Source: Arion vulgaris (Eukaryota; Mollusca; Gastropoda; Stylommatophora; Arionidae). Taken from it: DNA of 64,000 bases. Shown here piece after piece: positions 11,235-21,200 of the stretch; positions within the stretch are counted from its first letter, which is position 1; each line of letters begins with the position of its first letter. The notes below the pieces were generated by a model, which did no database searches, was not told the origin of the DNA, and saw nothing but the letters and a program-made list of their open reading frames with translations. The position numbers and the translations under genes are program-made. The DNA lies in the NCBI GenBank assembly GCA_020796225.1, contig CM036756.1, forward strand, positions 63,417,644 to 63,481,643, in the 5' to 3' direction.

Positions 11235-11475
11235 CAGACAAATTAGATACTTTGGTCACATCAAGATGGCCTCGAGAGAACATTTTTGGAGCGCAGGGTC
11301 CCAGGACGCAGAGGCAGACCAAGAAGAAGATGGCTACAAGATATTAAAGAAACCATGAATATGACCATCGTCGAAGTGGGTGAACTGGCTAGAGACAGAG
11401 TGAATTTCAGATGCGCTACTAAGAGAGCGATGTCCTATAAAGGATACGCATCTTGATGATGATGATAATGATATC
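11235..11475 (+). mobile_element. NL-e 3' end with (GATGAT)n tail
   Basis: The plus strand carries RYFGHIK, then, after a frameshift, VPGRRGRPRRRWLQDIKETM and a terminus ending YKGYAS-stop. The tail is GATGATGATGATAATG. It is nearly identical in protein to the minus-strand copy at 24.0-24.45 kb. It is 5'-truncated and non-functional. Confidence 0.88.
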
Positions 11476-12111
11476 ATATATAATGAATAATATTATTGTT
11501 ATAATTGGTAAATTGTGTTAATAACTAGTATCACAAATAATGAATAGTTTTGTAACATTTATTAACTATTGTTAATACGTGATACTAGTATTACATAAAG
11601 TTAGTAGTTTAACGAGTTTTAGAGTAGTGAAAACATATTGTTGATAAAACATTATTGCATAAATTCTGTAAGAGAAAATCTATGTATTTCCAATACAATC
11701 TTCCTTGCTAGAGAGAGATATATATCAATAAATAACACCATACTCATACCATTCAGTAGCATGGACATTTAGAGAATTTGCTCCTTTGAGAGTTTTCCTA
11801 AAAGCACTTCTTTCGCATGCAATGTGTCTCTCGATAAATGCATCCATTTGCAGTTCGTTGATCACATTTCGATTAATTGATTGATAGGGTCATTATCATT
11901 GCACTTCGGTAAATACCCACTTGTGTTCGATGTCTTTATTACACAAGAAGATCTCAGATACAGTGCACTAAATCCGTAGCCATGGCGAAGGCTCTGGATG
12001 AGATTTTAATATGGTGACAATTTTTGAAAGGTATTATTTTAATCTTTGTTCATAATTGTGCACAGGCAGCGGCCTTGCAGCCCACTCATATCGATTTTCA
12101 GCTGGCCATGT
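11476..12111. other. AT-rich stretch with imperfect palindrome
   Basis: Bases 11524-11590 form an imperfect inverted repeat (ACTAGTATCAC ... GTGATACTAGT with a roughly 45-bp interior that also partly pairs). Nothing else was recognised. Confidence 0.5.
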
Positions 12112-12300
12112 TTTTTTTACATACTTAACTTGAACACATGACAAACGTTTTATCGTCCATCTCCGACAGGACTAAGAAGTCCATCTCACATATATTCAGA
12201 TTCGAGATCTCTAGAAAAATATCCCAATCATTCCACGAGGGAATGAAACGAGTAGCTTTTAAGCGAGAGGCGAGCACCTTTCCTCCACGCCATTTAGACC
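12112..12300 (-). mobile_element. SINE-E 5' half
   Basis: The minus strand reads TCCCTCGTGGAATG, TTTTTCTAGAGATC, CTTAGTCCTGTCGGAGATG, GACGATAAAACG, in the same order as the copies at 54.3 and 61.1 kb. A tRNA-like head is partly preserved. The 3' core is not recognisable. Confidence 0.7.
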
Positions 12301-12547
12301 GAAATCACATCGTGTGCACTTCGTTTCTTTGATCTTCCCAATTTCCTCTTTCCTAATATACATCCTCTCATGATTTTCTTCTTCACGCTTCCATTAAGTT
12401 TTTATGTGACCACATTAATTCATTTTTCTTTACGTTATATTTATCTATAACTAGCTATCTTCAACGTTCAATTCATGCATTTTATATTTATACTCTTCTT
12501 GTCTATGTCTCTGACATTTATGAATTCTTCTATATCATTTGGTGGCT

Positions 12548-12785
12548 TCTGTGTCCTAGGGAATAGTGACTCGGTCTATTAACCACGACATTCTGAGTTC
12601 GAATCACGCTGAATACAGTTTGGTTGTAAATTGTTTCGCGTGGATTTTTACAAAGGACGATGGCACCACCTGTTCAGAAAGCAATGGCAAACTACTGAAC
12701 GTAATAATGCCTAGGAAAATCACAAACAGCGTTAAAAAGATGGGTTTGATTCGCAATGTCCTGTAAAGTATATGCAATTAACTTT
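12548..12785 (+). mobile_element. SINE-H copy
   Basis: A tRNA-like head (GGGAATAGTGACTCGGTCTA, then box B GAGTTCGAATCACG) is followed by TTTCGCGTGGATTTTT, GCAATGGCAAACTACTGAAC, AATGCCTAGGAAAATC, and ends GTATATGCAATTAA. It is co-linear with 56.03-56.28 kb (plus) and 33.53-33.74 kb (minus). Confidence 0.9.
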
Positions 12786-12829
12786 AACTTTTCTATAGCA
12801 TTTGTCTCCAACGACATGTGAATGCTACT

Positions 12830-12995
12830 TAGATCGTCTTTTTCTTCTTTGGATTCGTTCTTTACGACCAATTTTAATAACTCTTTGTGATATGTTTGAT
12901 CTTTGCCAAGAACATGTATACGTTGCACATTGGTTTGGTAAGCCCTAAACGCATAGACTTCTACATGTTTAGGACACGTGCATCCGATTTCAGCC
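12830..12995 (-). mobile_element. SINE-B 3' half
   Basis: The minus strand matches 9.2-9.38 kb from GGATGCACGTGTCCTAAAC through CGTATACATGTTCTTGGC to the GAACGAATCC/GAA tail. The 5' module is missing. A 101-codon frame crosses it by chance. Confidence 0.85.
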
Positions 12996-13079
12996 AAGCT
13001 ACTTAGATGAATTACTAGACGTTGTACACAAAGATTCTCACCCGTGTTAAAAAACTTGTGTAGTTATCTCTGTTCCGTC

Positions 13080-13295
13080 CTACAGATTCTTGAATTGTTT
13101 TAACTTCTGCAGAGCGATTAATGGTTTCCGTATAGTCAATTTCATTGTTCGGGGAACCTCGCCTGTGCTATGGAGTTCATGCACTGCCGCTGGGAAAGAG
13201 ATCGCTGTGTAAGAAAGTGATCGGAGCACACATGGTTACTCACCGAAGTGCAATGATGATGGTCCTATCAATCAATTAATCAATCAATCAACTTC
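13080..13295 (+). mobile_element. SINE-E type core and tail
   Basis: Contains CTATGGAGTTCATGCACTGC, GATCGGAGCACACATGGTTA, CTCACCGAAGTGCAATGATG and a tail of AATC repeats. This single-copy core is the same sequence that is tandemly amplified at 61.5-63.0 kb. Confidence 0.8.
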
Positions 13296-13362
13296 ATTGT
13301 ATCTCTATTTTTAGTTGATAATCACCAAAGATAAACAATATTCGTTACTAGTTTTAATTTTT

Positions 13363-13365
<3 letters not shown>

Positions 13366-13410
<45 letters not shown>
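13366..13410. repeat. (AT)n microsatellite
   Basis: About 22 AT units without interruption. Confidence 0.97.
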
Positions 13411-13412
<2 letters not shown>

Positions 13413-13619
13413 TCTTTCTTTTTTGTTTCTATCCTATTTTGTCTCACAGCTTCAGGATAAGAAGAGGGTTCTAGAACGGGTTTTTCTGTGTTCTTCATAA
13501 AGTGTTTTCGTTGCCTAAGTTATCTCTGTGGTCTACCTTTTGCGTGATCGACCCGACCGTTTAACTTGTGTCCACTGTATCGGAGTAGCAATACTATGAG
13601 ACGCATTATCTGTTGGTAA

Positions 13620-13945
13620 TCAGGAATCACCAACATCAGTATAAGAAAGAAAGTTGGCACAAAACCGTGCTTGAATTACATAGATAAAAAGAATGAAGTG
13701 GTTTGGCCACTTAATAAGAATGCATCCAAACTCCACAGTATACAGAGTCTTCTACAACAGAACATCGGGAAAGAAGGCAAGAGGAAGACCACGGAAAAGA
13801 TGGTTAGATGGCGTAGCAGAATTCTGTGAAAGAGCAAAGATAACAATCACACAAGCCACCAGAACAGCGCAAGACAAAAACAGAAAACCACGACACTGGG
13901 CAACAACCCGGTAGCAGTGTGACGACAAAAGAAGAAGAAGAATCA
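13620..13945 (+). mobile_element. NL-b 3' end
   Basis: A 73-residue open frame (13693-13914) contains KWFGHLIRMHPNSTVYRV, ARGRPRKRWLDGVAEFC and ends RHWATTR. The tail is AAAAGAAGAAGAAG. Only a few residues differ from the minus copy at 4.3-4.67 kb. The 5' truncation lies near 13622. A 6-bp AATCAG on both sides may be a partial TSD. Confidence 0.92.
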
Positions 13946-14040
13946 GCTTATGTGGCTGAACCGTTTCATTTGTTGTTTCTTGATGAAGTTCAGTACTCGA
14001 TGTCGTACCTACTTTTTTTCTGATGTATTTATTTCTTAAC

Positions 14041-14629
14041 CTGTCTCTTCTTGATATTCACATCAACCTGTCTCTTCTTGATATTCACATCAACCTGTCT
14101 CTTCTTGATATTCACATCAACCTGTCTCTTCTTGATATTCACATCAACCTGTCTCTTCTTGATATTCACATCAACCTGTCTCTTCTTGATATTCACATCA
14201 ACCTGTCTCTTCTTGATATTCACATCAACCTGTCTCTTCTTGATATTCACATCAACCTGTCTCTTCTTGATATTCACATCAACCTGTCTCTTCTTGATAT
14301 TCACATCAACCTGTCTCTTCTTGATATTCACATCAACCTGTCTCTTCTTGATATTCACATCAACCTGTCTCTTCTTGATATTCACATCAACCTGTCTCTT
14401 CTTGATATTCACATCAACCTGTCTCTTCTTGATATTCACATCAACCTGTCTCTTCTTGATATTCACATCAACCTGTCTCTTCTTGATATTCACATCAACC
14501 TGTCTCTTCTTGATATTCACATCAACCTGTCTCTTCTTGATATTCACATCAACCTGTCTCTTCTTGATATTCACATCAACCTGTCTCTTCTTGATATTCA
14601 CATCAACCTGTCTCTTCTTGATATTCACA
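14041..14629. repeat. 27-bp array, 21.8 identical units
   Basis: Unit: CTGTCTCTTCTTGATATTCA plus CATCAAC. All units are identical by eye. Because 27 is a multiple of three, long repetitive frames exist on both strands (up to 225 codons). They lack any other coding sign and are not annotated as genes. Confidence 0.98.
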
Positions 14630-14630
14630 G

Positions 14631-14653
14631 CCCTAACCCTAACCCTAACCCTA
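14631..14653. repeat. interstitial telomere-type repeat (CCCTAA)3.8
   Basis: Bases CCCTAACCCTAACCCTAACC followed by CTA directly abut the end of the 27-bp array. This is the TTAGGG-type metazoan telomere unit. It is too short to be a chromosome end and lies inside continuous sequence. Confidence 0.9.
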
Positions 14654-14655
14654 CT

Positions 14656-14712
14656 TGTGTAGACACTTCATTCCTGTGTAGAAACTTCATTCCTGTGTAG
14701 ACACTTCATCTC
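14656..14712. repeat. 19-bp x 3 tandem repeat
   Basis: Units TGTGTAGACACTTCATTCC, with AAACTTC and CATCTC variants, directly after the telomeric block. Confidence 0.9.
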
Positions 14713-14814
14713 TTTTATATCTTATTAAATCAACAATCATATATATATATATATATATATATAAAGGGTCAATATCCTCTTCGTGTACCGATTGACACAT
14801 AAGACTTTCACAGG

Positions 14815-15298
14815 AGACTTCCACTGTTAACGTTCTGCTGCCTTTCTACCAACCGTCTCCCACGTCAGGCCACACTCCTTCAATTCTCTCTCCACCATTC
14901 TTCTCTATGTTTCCTTTGTACGTCCAGTCCTTCTCTTCCCATCCGCTGTCCATCTAAGAGCTGTCCTAGCCAATTCCCCCACTGGAATACAACATACGTG
15001 TCCACACTACCTCTGTCTTCGTCTCTTAATGATGGTCTCCAAGGATGCACAGTCTGTTCGTTTCAAAAGCTGCTCATTTGTTATGGTATTTGGCCAGAAA
15101 ATTTGCAGGATTCTTCTTAAACATTTATTCTGAAATGTCTCCAACTTGTGTATTATGCGTTGGGTCATTTTCCAACATTTACTACTGTATAATATCACTC
15201 CCAGTATATTACTTCTATATATTTTAAGCCTTGTCCTAAGATTTAGTCCTTTTGTTTTCCAAATTTTGTTGAGCATCGCAAAAGTTTGTCTTGCCTTC
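14815..15298 (-). mobile_element. NL-a retrotransposon C-terminal region
   Basis: An 89-residue frame on the minus strand (15007-15276) reads MLNKIWKTKGLNLRTRLKIY, ILGVILYSSKCWKMTQ, NKCLRRILQIFWPNTITNEQ. After a break the C terminus shows CGLTWETVGRKAAER near 14830-14890. It is the single-copy version of the segment amplified at 22 kb and duplicated at 5.0 kb. Confidence 0.88.
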
Positions 15299-15535
15299 TT
15301 GATATATATATATATTAAGGATACAACTCTTAAATTATATCTTGCCTAGACTCCACTTTTTCCTTAACCATACAGTAAATCTGTGTAATTGTATATGGTT
15401 ACGATTTTCTTCAGCAGATACATACATTAACTGATGATTAAAATTGTATTGTTTGTGAAAGCTATTTAATTCTAGTTGTTATGTTGTTTCCCAAGAACGT
15501 TGCTAGATAAAAGGGCATGAAATAATCGTAACATG

Positions 15536-15700
15536 GGGAAATGAGTAACAATGATAAACTTAGCCAGTGGGAACTGACTAACAATGATAAACTTAGCCAG
15601 TGGGAACTGACTAACAATGATAAACTTAGCCAGTGGGAACTGACTAACAATGACAAACTTAGCCAGTGGGAACTGACTAACAATGATAAACTTAGCCAGT
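15536..15700. repeat. 33-bp x 5 minisatellite
   Basis: Five units of GGGAACTGACTAACAATGAT plus AAACTTAGCCAGT. The first unit has three differences and the rest are near-identical. Confidence 0.97.
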
Positions 15701-15749
15701 AAGAAAGACAAAGATGGGCATTAAATTACATACTACGAGGAAGTATATT

Positions 15750-16285
15750 TAGAGAAATGGTTGTTTGTCTTGCGTCCTGTAGGTCATGGATTCGATTCCG
15801 GACCCAGTCACATGTGCAGCTTTTTCCCCGGAAATTTCTAGTATTGTTTCTGGAGATATGAAATTCAAGCTTTGTGCAGACACTCTCAGCAGGTGGCGCG
15901 CACTTCTCAGCAGGTGGCGCGTACTTCTCAGCAGGTGACGCGCACTTCTCAGCAGGTGGCGCGCACTTCTCAGCAGGTGGCGCGCACTTCTCAGCAGGTG
16001 GAGCGCACTTCTCAGCAGGTGACGCGCACTTCTCAGCAGGTGGGGCGCACTTCTCAGCAGGTGGCGCGCAATTCTCAGCAGGTGGCGCGCACTTCTCAGC
16101 AGGTGGCGCCCACTTCTCAGCAGGTGACGCGCACTTCTCAGCAGGTGGCGCGCACTTCTCAGCAGGTGGCGCGCACTTCTCAGCATGTGGCGCGCACTTC
16201 TCAGCAGGTGGCGCGCACTTCTGCCGATAGGGGCGGGATCAAATGAGGAATCCAGATGAAATTAAACCAATACTGTCCCTTTATA
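15750..16285 (+). mobile_element. SINE-D with expanded core
   Basis: The tRNA-like B box (GGATTCGATTCC) at about 15787 is followed by CCCCGGAAATTTCTAG and CAAGCTTTGTGCAGACACTC. The 21-bp array interrupts the core, which then continues CTTCTGCCGATAGGGGCGGG and ATCAAATGAGG. Compared with the single-copy core at 38.05-38.15 kb, the array lies between the CTCTC.G and CTGCCGA parts. Confidence 0.8.
15881..16215. repeat. 21-bp x 16 minisatellite inside SINE-D
   Basis: Unit CACTTCTCAGCAGGTGGCGC plus G. The first copy is 20 bp. Units differ at a few positions (GGC/GAC/GAG/GGG). The unit corresponds to the SINE-D core segment CTCTCGGTAGATGGC... and neighbours, so it is a local expansion of the SINE. 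It is open in all forward frames, which explains the overlapping long frames here. Confidence 0.95.
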
Positions 16286-16374
16286 CTTTTTTGTTTACAT
16301 ACGATGAGAAATATCAGTTCTATTTTCTAGAATCATCATTTTTTAGCATTCACACACAATACATGTGTGTATAT

Positions 16375-16632
16375 CTTTTTCTTTTTCGAGCGCTCCATAT
16401 CGACCAATTGTTAACCACTCTTTGTGATTTCTATGTGATCTGAGGTAAAAATCAAATATACGTTGTGCCACTTATTCGTCTAAAAGTATGCCAGTTCATT
16501 CGATTTATGTAATGCTTTCTATTTACTAGGGTAGCTTCCCCAGGTCCGTACATCATTCGCCTCTTAAGACATGTTATTTAGGTCGCAGTGGTACTATTCC
16601 TTGCTTCCCTGGCAGGCCCTGGCACCACACAG
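16375..16632 (-). mobile_element. SINE-A copy
   Basis: Minus-strand SINE-A with all blocks (GGCACCACAC end, GGTCGCAGTGGTACTATTC, TCTTAAGACATG, GTTAACCACTC, tail CTTTTTCTTTTTC). Directly after it, 16633-16658 (GGTGGCAATGAAGTCGATCC) matches the 3' end of a SINE-D, so a SINE-D remnant flanks it. Confidence 0.85.
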
Positions 16633-16727
16633 GTGGCAATGAAGTCGATCCTTCTCCTCTAGACTATATTACATAACATGAGAAATACAAGTTATATTAT
16701 CTCAAATCATCATATTTTAGCTCTCAT

Positions 16728-17025
16728 ATAAATGTGTGAGAGCCGCTGTAGCGTAGTTGTTAGTGAACTCGCTTCTCAAGGCTGGTTGTCTGGGGTCAGC
16801 TCCCGCAATGCGACTTCCCGGAATTTTTCGCGACGGCTCTCAGGTCGACCCAGCCTCAACTGGGTACCAGACATACTCTGGGAAAGTAAAGGCGGCCGGA
16901 GTGATGCTGACGACATCACCCATCGTATGCCGACGGTCAATGAAAAGTACAGGCCTAACACTGTATTGACCTATATACCACGAGGTATGAAAGGGTTCCT
17001 TTACTTTTTACTTACATAAATGTGT
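16728..17025 (+). mobile_element. SINE-G full copy with 10-bp TSD
   Basis: Direct repeats ATAAATGTGT at 16728-16737 and 17016-17025 bound a 278-bp SINE-G. It has a tRNA-like head with A box (GTAGCGTAGTTGTTAGTGAA) and a box-B-like GGGGTCAGCTCCC, a body with TCTCAGGTCGACCCAGCC and CTGGGTACCAGACAT, and the 3' end GGGTTCCTTTACTTTTTACT. The host sequence around it is itself a local repeat. Confidence 0.93.
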
Positions 17026-17033
17026 ATATATGT

Positions 17034-17107
17034 ATATCATCATATTTTAGCTCCCATACATAAATGTGTATATATGTATATCCATCATATTTTAGCTCCC
17101 ATACATA
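17034..17107. repeat. about 45-bp local duplication
   Basis: CATCATATTTTAGCTCCCAT followed by ACATAAATGTGTATATATG occurs at 17037 and 17082, with related copies at about 16708 and 17938. SINE-G is inserted into one copy. Confidence 0.75.
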
Positions 17108-17131
17108 AATATATATATATATATATATATT
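17108..17131. repeat. (AT)n microsatellite
   Basis: Simple AT run directly at the 3' end of the NL-a copy. Confidence 0.95.
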
Positions 17132-17895
17132 CTCTTTAGCCTGTTACGCCCTTGGCGTTTAGGACAGCAACAAACGTACACCATTCTTCCCTGTTCATGG
17201 CCTTCCTCTGTATTGTGTTCCAGCTATGATTCATTTCCTTCAGCTCTTGCTCTATCGTTCTCCTCCAGGTCGTCTTGGGTCTTCCACGCTTTCGTCTACC
17301 CTCTGGAGTCCATCTCAGTGCAGTTTTCTTGTCGGAGCCAGTCTCCATGCGCATCACATGTCCAATCCATCTCCAGCGTCGTCTTCGGATGATAGTGCCC
17401 ATATTCTCTTGTTGGCATCGTGCAAGCAATTCTTGATTCGAGATAGTAGTCGGCCAGTACACGCGTAAGATTTTTCGCAGACAAGTTGTATGAAAGGCGG
17501 AGAGTCTGGACATATCCTGTTCTGTCATTCTCCAGCATTCCGATCCGTACAGCAATGTTGACAGCACACAGCTGTTACAGATACTAGTCTTGGTTCTGAT
17601 GCTGTATTGGGCAGATTTCCAGGCGGTCTGAAGGGTCATGAATGCACTTCGTGCCTTACTCAGTCTGTTTTTAATGTCAGATCCAGCGCCTCCTTCATTG
17701 CTAATAACACTTCCAAGGTATGGGAAAGCGGTTGTATCTCGGAGGGTTTTACCTTCTAGTTTGACTGGTGCTGGGGTTGCTATGTTCAGAGTCATTACTT
17801 CAGTTTTCTTCTGATTTATTTTCAGCCCAACCATCTCACTATATTGGTTAAGGCGGCAGGTCTTTTCCTGGATATCTCTATGTGGATATTACTAC
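17132..17895 (-). mobile_element. NL-a copy with 232-codon intact C-terminal frame
   Basis: The minus strand is open from ATG at 17834 to a stop at 17136. In order it shows GLKINQKKTEVM, YLGSVISNEGGAGSDI, LLYGSECWRMT, RRRRWRWIGHVMRM, RRKRGRPKTTWRRTIEQELK and NREEWCTFVAVLNAKGVTG. The frame continues upstream of this ATG (DIQEKTCRLNQYSEM, in phase) to a truncation near 17895, so the ATG is not a true start. This is the part downstream of the reverse transcriptase catalytic box. Endonuclease and catalytic residues are absent. It is the best-preserved coding segment of the window and probably a young copy. The only other sizeable intact frames, such as the 152-codon one at 36.5-36.9 kb, are also retrotransposon-derived. 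Confidence 0.95.
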
Positions 17896-17911
17896 TATAT
17901 GGAATGCCCAA

Positions 17912-17931
17912 TATATATATATATATATATC
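17912..17931. repeat. (AT)n microsatellite
   Basis: Ten AT units. Confidence 0.95.
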
Positions 17932-18459
17932 AGGATAATTTAGCTCTCATATATAAATGTGTATATACAAATTCTGCTATTCCACGATATTCTATTGCCA
18001 AAATACAAATTTCAAAAAAATATATCCCATTCAATCAATAGACATTTAAGATCTGGCTAAACGTATCACTCTAACATAATTCATCCGTGTAACCGTATAT
18101 TACAGTCCTGGGGCATAAATGGGAAAAGGAAAATTGGTAGTAATTGCCTGTTGAGCTACATTTATTATAACGTATTTATCTGTCTGACAACAACACGTTG
18201 TTATTGATTTCATTACTAATTTGACAATAGTGTCTCCATGATTCTCACTCATATACCAGAAATAACAAAATGCAACAGTTCATTTGAGATATATATTAAA
18301 TTTACTTTTGTATAAGTAAAGTTAAGATGATATTTTCTTGGTAGACGACAGTGCAATCAAAGATACTAAAAAGACTGTAGAAGTTAGCAGAGGAAAAGGA
18401 GTATTCCAAAAATTGTGAAGAGAATGTTAGATGGTAGTTAAAAAGAAAATAAAGAAATC
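17932..18459. other. no recognised feature
   Basis: AT-rich sequence. Only a trace of the 45-bp local repeat is seen at 17938-17962. Confidence 0.35.
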
Positions 18460-18612
18460 CTTTTTATACCACATGGTTCATAGGGTGATATGGTGTTAGG
18501 TCTGTATTTTTCATTGATCGTCGATACACGATTGGAGATATGATCAACATCAAGCCCGCAACCTTTGCTTCCCAGTGCTTTTACTGGTACCCAATTGAGC
18601 CTGGGTCGAACT
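18460..18612 (-). mobile_element. SINE-G 3' part, interrupted
   Basis: The minus strand reads CTCAGTTCGACCCAGGCTCA, TGGGTACCAGTAAAAGC, GATGTTGATCATATC and ends AAAGGATT. It is interrupted at its 5' side by the NL-b insertion (TSD GAGAGTCATT). Confidence 0.8.
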
Positions 18613-18792
18613 GAGAGTCATTCTTCTTCTTTCTTCTTCTATTTCTTCTTCTTCTGCTCCTTTCTTTTGTCGTCACACTGCTACCGGGTTGTTCCCAGTG
18701 TCGTCACACTGCTACCGGGTTGCTGTCCAGTGTCGTCACACTGCTACCGGGTTGTTGCCCAGTGTCGTGGTGTTCTGTTTTTGAGAGTCATT
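18613..18792 (-). mobile_element. NL-b extreme 3' end with internal triplication and TSD
   Basis: Repeats GAGAGTCATT at 18613-18622 and 18783-18792 bound about 160 bp. Inside is the (GAA)n tail as TTC repeats, then three near-identical copies of GTCGTCACACTGCTACCGGG TTG...CCAGT. Each corresponds to the last roughly 30 bp of NL-b (single copy at 4.31-4.36 kb). Confidence 0.9.
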
Positions 18793-18800
18793 ACGGTTGG

Positions 18801-19520
18801 ATAAAGTGTGAAGTGAATGTTAGAAGAAAAATATGATTAAATAAACTGTGAAGAGAATGTTAGAAGAAACATATGATTAAATAAACTGTGAAGAGAATGT
18901 TAGAAGAAAAATATGATTAAATAAACTGTGAAGAGAATGTTAGAAGAAAAATATGATTAAATAAACTGTGAAGAGAATGTTAGAAGAAAAATATGATTAA
19001 ATAAACTGTGAAGTGAATGTTAGAAGAAAAATATGATTAAATAAACTGTGAAGTGAATGTTAGAAGAAAAATATGATTAAATAAACTGTGAAGTGAATGT
19101 TAGAAGAAAAATATGATTAAATAAACTGTGAAGTGAATGTTAGAAGAAAAATATGATTAAATAAACTGTGAAGTGAATGTTAGAAGAAAAATATGATTAA
19201 ATAAACTGTGAAGTGAATGTTAGAAGAAAAATATGATTAAATAAACTGTGAAGTGAATGTTAGAAGAAAAATATGATTAAATAAACTGTGAAGAGAATGT
19301 TAGAAGAAAAATATGATTAAATAAACTGTGAAGTGAATGTTAGAAGAAAAATATGATTAAATAAACTGTGAAGAGAATGTTAGAAGAAAAATATGATTAA
19401 ATAAACTGTGAAGTGAATGTTAGAAGACAAATATGATTAAATAAACTGTGAAGTGAATGTTAGAAGAAAAATATGATTAAATAAACAGCGAAGTGAGTGT
19501 CGAAAAGTAAAGATAACTAA
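18801..19520. repeat. 40-bp x 18 minisatellite
   Basis: Unit ATAAACTGTGAAGTGAATGT plus TAGAAGAAAAATATGATTAA, with 17 good units to 19480 and one degenerate. A GTG/GAG dimorphism occurs in blocks (gtg x1, gag x4, gtg x7, then mixed). It begins where the SINE-G 5' end should lie. Confidence 0.97.
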
Positions 19521-20339
19521 AACACACAGTAAAGATGTTAAGCCAAAACAAGAAAGACCCCCACCCCCGCTCCACCAAAATGATGAGAATTATAAAAAGA
19601 AAAACTGGTACTAAAAGACAGTGATGAGAATTTTAGAGGAAATGACATGAAAAAAAAATATTGAAGACAATGTTTGAGAAATTGTACACTCTTGTGCAAA
19701 TTTACTTTAAACAAACTGTCATTCTCACTTGCTCATTGATTATTTCGTTTTTATGCAGGTAAACGATGATTTGACACTTGGTTATTGTATTTTAGTAATG
19801 GATATTTCTTCCTTGTTTGAGAATAAGATGATGTAAGACTTGTGCATGAGCTGTAGTTACATCAGCCCAGATTGCATCAGACGTATTATGTATTATGATG
19901 CTACTGTTTCAACTATTTATTAATTGCGATTCTCCCATGAGAGATGGATTTGGCATCCAGAAAGTGCACCAATATCGTGACAGTACACAAACACGAAGAG
20001 ACAAGATCTACAATGAAATTGCGGAGGACGAGTTGGTGTCACTCCGGCAATCATCAGTGAAAAAGGAGGAATCGAAATCTATTTCGTCAAAAAGCAAATG
20101 AAATGTTTTCGCAAAAGGAAGACACCGACCAGAGACAGTGCTTACTAAATACTCGTGAAAGACAATCGAAAAAAACGAGTATGCATTCGAATGTGAATTT
20201 GAGAAGAATTAAAAATGTGTTTGTTCTTCTAAAATTCGCTAATGATTTTTCCCGGAAGTTGATTCTAATGTCAAACGGCTTGTGAAAGACACTACAAATT
20301 ATATAAATTAAAAAATAATAAAATTTAAAAATTATATAT
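19521..20339. other. unassigned; 68-codon frame of unknown nature
   Basis: A plus frame at 19895-20101 is rich in Lys, Ser and Glu, with no recognised motif or clear splice sites. Its start context and conservation cannot be judged, and it is probably chance or retrotransposon-derived. Otherwise AT-rich. Confidence 0.3.
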
Positions 20340-20636
20340 TTATTGGTGAAAAGCTTTAGCCACACAGAAGAATACATAAGACAACATGGAGATCACCAAA
20401 TTGTCATACAGAAAATCAGATCAACTATATTCTAATAAATGGAAATTGGAAACATTCACTACAAGATGTGAGATTAAGAACATTAGTAGATGATGGAAGC
20501 TAGCTTAATTTCGTTACCAGGGAACTTGATCTGAAATTGAGGACAACTAAAATAGGAGGACAAAAGACAACAACGATTTGACAGTAAAAAAAGTGCTAAA
20601 TCCAGAAGAAGAACAAAAGTTTAATTTTGCTTATGT
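20340..20636 (+). mobile_element. NL endonuclease fragment
   Basis: The plus strand encodes TWRSPNCHTENQINYILING and then NWKHSLQDVRLRTLVDDGS, i.e. the end of the APE endonuclease domain (compare TWTSPDD...NQIDYI at 36.9 kb). The expected GSDH motif is lost to a stop after DDGS. It is the 5' part of the decayed NL-a element continuing to 22.5 kb. Confidence 0.85.
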
Positions 20637-20690
20637 GCTGCAAAGAGAGCAACGTCCTATAAAGGATACGCACCTTGATGATGATACTAC
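20637..20690 (+). mobile_element. NL-e extreme 3' end, 54 bp
   Basis: GCTGCAAAGAGAGCAACGTC then CTATAAAGGATACGCACCTT and GATGATGAT match the last 50 bp of NL-e (11.41-11.46 kb). It is a very short 5'-truncated insertion inside the older element. Confidence 0.85.
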
Positions 20691-21200
20691 AAGAAGCGAT
20701 AGAAATATAATATACAAATTGAATTAAGCTGTCATGTTGGCTGGAAATAATATATTGGGATATAGAAAACCAAAGAATATAGAATTAATGTTATCATAAA
20801 CATGGGATGAAATAGAGCAAAGAAAAGTGATAATGAAAAGTCAGCATAAAATTACCTAGACTAAAGGAGAAAATTGTAGCAGAATTATACTCATCTGACG
20901 AAGTACTTCAAGGGTCAAGCAGGTTAAACAAGGGTGTATTCTTTCAATCTTCTCAAACAACCCAATTATTTTACAAAATGAAATCATTGAGAAAGTTCTG
21001 AACTTTGTATACCTTGGAAGTAAAGTATTGCAAGATAGTGATTCGAAAAAAGTATATCATTAGAAAAATAAATAAAGCAAGTTAAATTTTTGCCATGCTC
21101 AACATAATCTGGAAAACCTAAGAATTAATTTTAAAACGAAATCTTAAAATATATAGAAGACGTGTTATGTGAGTTTAATTATGCAGTAGTAATTGCTGGA
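20691..21200 (+). mobile_element. NL-a linker and reverse transcriptase remnant
   Basis: The plus strand keeps a linker-like IGYRKPKNIELM followed by WDEIEQRK, then EKVLNFVYLGSKVLQDSDSKK and residues related to MLNIIWKT...LKIYR. Stops and frameshifts are frequent and the catalytic FADD region is deleted. It is co-linear with 15.2 kb NL-a. Confidence 0.75.

Noticed and set aside
12692..12997. 101-codon minus frame
   Set aside because: It runs through SINE-H and SINE-B sequence in the wrong register for any known protein.
13693..13914. Small host gene with basic RGRPRKRW motif (AT-hook-like)
   Set aside because: The same frame recurs at 4.3 kb with TSD and tail, and matches non-LTR C termini. 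It is NL-b.
14023..14700. Long repetitive open frames (up to 225 codons) over the 27-bp array
   Set aside because: The unit is a multiple of three and stop-free, so frames are open on both strands by construction. No other coding sign.
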